A stretch of DNA of 64,000 nucleotides from Halichondria panicea (Eukaryota > Porifera > Demospongiae > Suberitida > Halichondriidae). Below, piece by piece: positions 57,809-64,000 of this stretch (position 1 is its first letter; each line of letters opens with the position of its first letter). The stretch lies in NCBI RefSeq assembly GCF_963675165.1, contig NC_087377.1:7457122-7521121 (forward strand). The letters run 5' to 3'. The translations under genes and the position numbers were made by a program. The notes beneath the pieces are model-generated. The model did not search any database. It was not told where the DNA came from and saw only the letters and a list, made by a program, of their open reading frames with translations.

Positions 57809-60800
57809 TCACACAGTTATTAAGGACGTCTCGTGGATGGGTGGTGGGGGTGGATGGCGTTGTCGTGGTGCAAGGGCTGGAGGGAGATATTGGTTGAAAA
57901 TAATAAACAGATGTATAGTACGTATAGTACGCTTCGCTTCCAAAGGACATATTAATTGACATATTTGCATTTTACCCGACGAAAATTACCCGCTATACGG
58001 TATTGTAGCATGTAAGTACTAACCACACACCTAGTGTCTTCTCTGTGTGTAGCTCCTCAGTGTTGGTGACAGGGCGTCGTGGTGGAAGAGCTGGAGAGGA
58101 GAGATAATGAAAGTTGTTTCATGGACTACAATTACCGGTCATACTACAATTGAACAGTGAATCTAAAAAGGACCAAATAAGGGAAAAATGTCCTCTAAGA
58201 AAACACAAGAATACAATTAACAGTAAACATCCACCGAATAAGAGAAACATTAATTTCCTCTAATATTATTCCATAGGAAACCTAATTATATAAATGTATG
58301 TTTCTTAGAGTCACAAGTAATGTTTTCAATATTACACTTGTACACACAATCATAAATCATAATGATACACCTGCATTGCATGAACTCTTGGGAATTAGTG
58401 TAATGTGGAACCAATCACCACATTGTATTAACTACCACTTGACGAACGACAGTGCCAACATTTAATTTCCCACAGTTTAAAGTGACTTACATTGTACAAT
58501 ACATACAAATTGTATTAGAAAACAAGACAATAATTTATGGGGTGTCCATGGCACTCTAAAAACTACTTCGTGTAAGTACCATAATTATAGCGGGTAATTT
58601 TCAGGGGGCAAAATGCTTCATTCGTGGGTAAAATATTCGTGGTAATGCAGACCTTCAACCACGAAAACCACGAATATTTTCCCCCATGTTTATTACCCGC
58701 TATAAGTATACTAACCACCCACCTAGTGTCTTCTCTGTGTGCAGCTCCTCAGTAGTGACAGGGCGTCGTGGTGGAAGAGCTGGAGAGGGGAGACAATGAA
58801 AGTTGTTTCATGGACTACAACTACCGGTCATACTACAACTGAACAACAGTGAATCTATAAAGCACCAAATAAGGGAAAAATGTCCTCTAAGAAAACATGC
58901 ACGAATACAATTACAATGTATAACAGTAAACATCCAATCACGTACCGAATAAGAGAAATATTTCCTTTAATATTGTATCTATAGGAAACCTTATTTATAT
59001 ACATGTATATGTGGAGGTAAATTTTCACCCCTGAAAGGATGACACTTGAATGCGGTAGGGAATATTGATATAATAACATTAGATCCCATTTGAGTGTATT
59101 TAGCAGGGAACTATGAGCTATAGTACCGGTATATAGATTGCTCTGGGCTACAAACTACAACATTGTACATTGTATTGTGATTTACAAGAAGATACACATG
59201 TATTAAATAACAATTATTGTAGCTAGATGCTTTGTCTAGTAATATAATAACAGAACTAGAATGAAAGAGAGAAGCTCTAGTTTCTTTTTTTGGCTTTGTT
59301 CGAGAGTAGTAGGAGACGCTCGTTTTTTGGGCCTGTGCTTTTTTGCTGCAAGGCTACATGCATGGGGGAGGAGTTGGATGTATGGAAGTGCTGGGATTCT
59401 AGCTTTGGCTTCTTCCTAAAGTTCTTTTCGCTTTGTTCAAGAGTAGTATAGGAGCCGCTCGTTTGCTGGGCTTGTTTGCTGCAAATTATAGCTTAGGTGT
59501 CTTCCTTTCGCTTTATGAGGAGTAGTACGAGCCGCTCGTTTCTTAGAAAGTGTGCTGGGCTTATTTGCTGCAAAACTGGGGGAGGAGCTGGATGTTTCCG
59601 TTTTATGGGTGGATCTAGGACTGTAATTTTGTCCATCAAACTGAGGTGGAGGAACAGGGTTGACTTGAATAGAGACCACAGATTTAGTAGAGACACAGAG
59701 ATGCCAACTTTAGATATTAGTTTTCAAAAGAATAATGATGCAGTTGCTAGGTTGGCTGTTTATATAGGTTGACTGTTGCTAAGCTAGTGCATTTCTAGTA
59801 GCCAATAGGTTTTGGGATCTAAATCAGTTAGAACATGTGCATTTGGTATCTATGGTTATAGTGTCCCTCATCCCTCGGGCTAAAGCCCTCGAGCTTTGGG
59901 ACACTATAACACATAGATACATCATGCCCATGTTCTAACTATAACTTATAAACACCCAAAACAACAATTTCAAGTAATTGTTGAACTAGAGGCGATAAAC
60001 TTGACTGGCTTTTGAGATTCATTTTCCGTTTAGTCGGCAGGTAAGGGAATGAGTAATGTGATAAAGACGCTCTAAAAAACAACAAACACTTCCAAAGATG
60101 GCTTTTGAGATTCATTTTCCGTTTAGTCGGCAGGTAGGATTAAGGGAATGAGTATTGTGATAAAGACGCTCTAAAAACAACAAACACTTCCAAAGAATAA
60201 GTAGGTAGGTAGGAACTAGGTCAGAAGGTATATTCAGAGTGGATAAGAGTGACGTACCTGGTGGGTCGTTCAGGTCGACTGGTTTCAGTTTGTCCTTGTC
60301 CACCTGGACATAGACGACCTTGGTGGAGTCCATCACCTTGGCATCACTGCTGGCTGGCCTGGTCTCCACCGGAATGTACTGCCTTTGTGCTTTGGCAACT
60401 ACAGGACAGGGCATAACACATGTACAAGTTATTGAGATGTCTGGCCTCTCATGATGAAAGTAGTCCAACTAGTTACGAAAACTACCAGCACAAAGTTTTG
60501 AAGTTACACTACATGTACACACATGAAACTGTCAACCGTCTCCACTTAGGGAATTAGCTGACACGTATATGTACTGTAGTAGTAAGCACTATCCCCAAAG
60601 TTTATTCTCCTACATAATTATAATAATTATAGTGAGTATATATATAGTATACATGTATATATGCTACTTATTGATACCTTTGCCAAAAAAATAATGTCTG
60701 CCTGAAACAATATTAATTAAATAGGTTATATATAATAGGTTATTGCTTTTTAATAAGTGCTGACATCAGCGTTTTACATTCAAATTGCACAGGAAGCGAC

Positions 60801-61867
60801 TCATCACCGACTGTGCAGATATTTTTCCATATTGCACACCCGGAAGTATTATTGCACACTTGTTATTGCACACTAGGAAGTGATTCTTATTTGGAATAAA
60901 ACGTTTTCAGCAGTGAGAGAACAAGAAAAACATAGTTTACACACTTATAATCATGCATTGCAATGTTTATCAGTCTCTTTTCTTGTTTTCTGATGCTCTG
61001 TATCACTTCTGTGCTCTTTTTGCAGTGAAGCTGAGGGTCAGGAGGTTGTCAGTATTCATATTTAATGCATCAAACAGGCATCAGTGTTGGGAGTGGGTGC
61101 TTTGAGCGGAGTATTGCACATGTAGAAGTGTACTGCACCACCATATAAGCCTGTTCAGGCTTGTATAAAGTCGTTTTGGCTTCAAAAACGGTTGTCACAC
61201 TTTTCTTCAGTTATAGCGGTGCATGTTTCCTCTTCTGATACACTGGAGCCACTGGAGCATGATAGAAAGCAAGCACATGCTGTTTATCCTTCAGAACTAT
61301 CCATTTTCAAAACGGGTTGCTGGTTGTCAACGTTTTTCTTGTCTGTTCTCTACAAAATCTTTAAGTAGCCTTCTGCAAGCTCTCTTGGTGTTCTAGAGTC
61401 TTATTTCTTTGTCTTTCTAGCTGTTTTCTTTCTCTTAAACTAGTCTTCAACTGGGAGAACTCAATCTTGTTGCTACGCATTCTTCTGGTTGATAAAGCAA
61501 CCGCATGTTGCGCATGCGCAGATTCAACCTGCATTTTGGTTGCCAAGCAATAAATGCATTATCCCATGGATACTGATGATTATCACTCGTCCGTGCCTAG
61601 TAACTGTCACTCGTGCCTTGCAGGCACTCGTGCAGTTACTGGCACAGACTCGTGATAATCTTCAGTATCCATAGGATAATATCATATTATCATTCAGGGG
61701 CTCCACTGTATACTGAACAAGTACCTGGTGGTGGGACGACTGGTACGAGTTTGTCCTTGTCCACCTCAGAGTAGATTACCTTGGATGAGTCCTTCACCTT
61801 GTCAGCACTACTGGCTGGCTTGGGAACCACCAGCGTGTACTGGTGCTGTGTGGGAGTGGGTTGGGTG
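57809..61867 (-). CDS. 3' exons of a protein with duplicated ITIM-type motifs (5' part not found)
   Basis: Five minus-strand exons join in one frame: 61867-61725, 60398-60258, 58779-58723, 58090-58031, 57876-57809 (stop TGA). The first two are paralogous. Each has a YxxV site (HQYTLV; RQYIPV), then PASS, a short linker and an ITIM-type site followed by VDKDKL (KVIYSEVDKDKL; KVVYVQVDKDKL). Both ITIM sites fit V-x-Y-x-x-V. Exons three and four are also duplicates (ALPPRRPVT...LHTEKTLG). The last is proline-rich (RQRHPPPPPIHE). All borders are phase 1 and GT-AG. No signal peptide or membrane segment was found between 61868 and 64000, so upstream exons probably lie beyond the window or were missed. 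It reads like the cytoplasmic end of an inhibitory-type receptor or scaffold. It could be another protein with SH2-binding sites. Confidence 0.6.
58575..58712. mobile_element. MITE with TATAGCGGGTAATTTTC ends
   Basis: attatagcgggtaattttca at the left, tgtttattacccgctataag at the right, and the pair ttcgtgggtaaaatattcgtgg / ccacgaatattttcccccat in the middle. It lies in the intron between the two duplicated small exons of the minus-strand gene. Confidence 0.65.
59270..59690 (-). repeat. Degenerate ~100-bp tandem repeats, possible alternative last exon
   Basis: The word agtag(t)a(t)aggagccgctcg with ctgggcttgtttgctgcaaa recurs three to four times. Read on the minus strand, 59679-59437 is open and basic/Pro-Ser-rich (VNPVPPPQFDG; SKKRAARTTPHKAKG), and the phase would fit as an alternative terminal exon of the ITIM gene. 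However, the acceptor (ttcaag) is weak. Confidence 0.35.
59830..59950. mobile_element. Palindromic MITE
   Basis: agttagaacatgtgcatttg...tatctatggttatagtgtcc is mirrored by gggacactataacacatagata...cccatgttctaact. Copies with similar ggttatagtg(t) design are not obvious elsewhere in the window. Confidence 0.6.
61555..61690. mobile_element. Palindromic MITE
   Basis: cattatcccatggatactga...ttatcactcgt is mirrored by actcgtgataatcttcagta...ccataggataat, with gtaactgtcactcgtgcc mirrored in the core. Confidence 0.65.
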
Positions 61868-64000
61868 CTAATAATTACTGTAAAGTCAATTTGCCAAAAA
61901 TATATTAACCGTTATTTAATGGCCGGTGTAAGTATAGGATAGACTACACCTAAGAGTAGAATATGCATCTATATATGTAACCTCCGCGGTTGCGGTTAGC
62001 CCGAGATGCAAAGCCGAGGGAATCTAACCGTAACCAAGGTGGTTACTAAGACGCATATTCTACGAGTGGGTGTGATCTATCTAACTTGAACTTCATTGCG
62101 CATGCGCGAGGTGTGGTTATAAAAAGCCAGGTTTGGTGCGTAGCAACAGAAATTGAATTTGTGCGAGCTGGACAAGCTGTGAGAGACACCAGTTTACAGA
62201 AAAAGACAAGAAGACGGCTTCAAAACAACGAAAACCTACAGTAAAACTTAGTAGAGCTTGTGAAACGCTTCTTGAAGATACTGGAAAGAACAGACAAGTA
62301 AAAAGACTGACTGCAACACTACAAGAAGAAGAATGAAGCTCTGTGGTGGAGTGGAGGGGGTATAGAGCAGACTGGACCGGCATGGAACCTTTAAAAATTC
62401 AATAGAAAGTGTCAAGCGATTGCTGAAGTGTTTTTGATGCTTCCTGGCCCCCCTGCCCATGCCCAACTGGAAAAAGCAATACAAAACAACAGTGGACATG
62501 GAAAGAATGGATATTGACTGAACAAACTATTGCTTTCTGTGTTTTTTATAATGTTTTTGTCATCTTCTTGTCACTTTCACTAAAAATTTCATTCCAACTT
62601 TTGAGAACTTCCTGCAAATTATTTGTCACTTCCTGTAGAATATGCGCCCATTTCCTGTAGAATATGTGTCCACTTTCTGTAGAATAGGCGCCCATTTCCT
62701 GTAGAATATGCGTCCACTTCCTGTAGAATAAGTACCTTCTTGTAGATTATGCTTCCATGTAATCTAATGTTTTTAGCCAATCAGATCAATTACAGATGAT
62801 GTAATGTAGTCTAATTAATTTTAGTAAACAATACTTCCTGTCTACTATAATTACACTGACACAACGCCTGTAACGTACGTACATGAATCCAGTCCTGAGG
62901 ACATTGGGACACAGACTGAGACTAGTAATATGTACTTTCCCACTAATATTATTACTATTACTATAAAATATGTTATAGTTATAACACGGGCACAAGGGAT
63001 GTATGGAATATATTGCACTGAAGCACGAGGGCGTAAGCCCCGAAGGCTGAGTGCAATATATGCCATGCATCCCGAGTGCACGTGTTATAACTAGTTTATA
63101 TCCCGAGGGCATAGCAACATAACACTGTCTTAGTAACACAATATAAACTGCACAAAAAGATGACAAAGACAACTCTAGACACAGCTCCATCTCTTCTCTC
63201 TTCTAGACGCCAGTATATGCAGCGTATTAGATTGGCATGACCGACGAATGGCTTGACACAAAATCCAACGCTGAAAGCACTCCAAAACAGCCCCACCCCC
63301 ACTACTGCTGCAAAGAAACAGCCCCACCCTACTTACTGCTGCGAAGAAACAGCCCCACCCCACTACTCAGTGTATTTTAAACTGCTGCTCGAACAGCCCT
63401 CCACTATCCTCGGCATCACAACCAAGCCAAAGAAGCTCGCCTCTACACTGCTGCAAAACAGCTCAAGCCCCCAGCAAAAAGAGCTGCTTCTAGTGCTATG
63501 GTGAAGCAGAATTGACATGCATCACAAAGTCAAGGACTATAGGTCTAGGAACACAGAATCTTCCACAAAATGAACCTTGGACAATTTTAAAACCTGCATG
63601 GTTGCAAAGAAACTCCAGTAGTGCTGAACATTCCTGCATTGCTGGACTTACTTTGATATATACTTGTTATTTCTCATGATACAATAATTGTCTGTCTAAT
63701 GCCGGAGGGGCGTTTTGTGGTTAGTGCATTATGACTTTGCGGTCAGTGCATTAATGACTTTCAGCAGTGCATTATGCTGCATAATGCACTTGGCAACAAC
63801 GTAGCAACGGGATATAAGTCATTGTATTCAAGCACGGAGGCTTCCGACATGTAGAGCTTCCTTCCCTGGAATCACTGTACAACTGCCAGACACTTGCTGA
63901 TACATGTAATCAAAGGCTTACACATTATGCACACAGCTGTACAATTTCTGACGTCCACATATTAAAGACATAAAGTACCCACAAAAAGGGACAAAGGGGA
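61868..64000. other. Palindromes and minisatellites, no gene seen
   Basis: Contains a palindromic element at about 61930-62085 (agagtagaatatgc / gcatattctacgag), five tandem units of about 21 bp at 62633-62735 (ttcctgtagaatatgcgccca), a palindrome at about 62945-63085 (tagttataacacg / cgtgttataacta), and three units of about 33 bp at 63280-63370 (acagccccacccc). The open frames here are explained by the repeats. Confidence 0.55.

Noticed and set aside
59437-59679. Basic Pro/Ser-rich frame as a separate gene
   Set aside because: No start context and built of degenerate tandem repeats; kept only as a possible alternative last exon.
62633-62735. Regularly spaced repeats resembling a CRISPR array
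   Set aside because: Units are contiguous without unique spacers, and the genome is eukaryotic.

Overview
The window looks like nuclear DNA of an early-branching animal, most likely a demosponge. The support is indirect: AT-rich sequence full of TAATTATA-type runs, compact spliceosomal introns with nearly all exons in phase 1, animal-type Ig/FN3 receptor ectodomains with signal peptide, one membrane helix and tyrosine-motif tails, and a dense load of MITEs, Mutator-like elements and a Ty3/gypsy-type LTR element. No species can be named from sequence alone.

The left 48 kb is one tandem array of a transmembrane receptor family. Plan: signal-peptide exon, Ig-like exon, FN3-like exon, three further extracellular modules, a stalk, a transmembrane exon, and one tail exon with five tyrosine motifs (YAPV, YEQT, YESI, YEDV, YVNV). 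Four copies read through as spliced genes: copy 2 (8410-11563), copy 3 (13568-18998), copy 5 (26746-30631) and copy 6 (35552-39454). Four are broken: copy 1 (1679-5192), copy 4 (20643-22316), copy 5b (32028-35339, cut by an LTR retrotransposon) and copy 7 (44167-48125, the only one on the minus strand). Two ectodomain types exist: type 1 (copies 2, 5, 5b and the N-terminal half of 4) and type 2 (copies 1, 3, 6, 7). The tail exon is nearly identical in both.

Inside the array, at 23254-25009, lies a different gene: signal peptide, very short Ser/Thr-rich ectodomain, membrane helix and a long tail with many tyrosine motifs, like a transmembrane adaptor. It is now broken by a frameshift and a DNA transposon. 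At the far right, 57809-61867 on the minus strand, are exons of a third protein with duplicated ITIM-type motifs. Receptors, an adaptor-like protein and an ITIM protein within 64 kb suggest a recognition/signalling cluster, comparable in design (not proven in descent) to the Alr allorecognition complex of Hydractinia.

Region 40.35-51.69 kb is a giant inverted repeat (arms of about 2.3 kb without insertions) around copy 7. Each arm carries a different Mutator-like element at the same 9-bp target. From 51.8 to 53.6 kb there is an unrecognised gene built of alternating small phase-1 exons. The rest (53.6-57.8 and 61.9-64 kb) is mainly transposon debris, including a non-LTR retrotransposon fragment at about 56 kb, palindromes and minisatellites. 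No rRNA, tRNA or CRISPR was seen.
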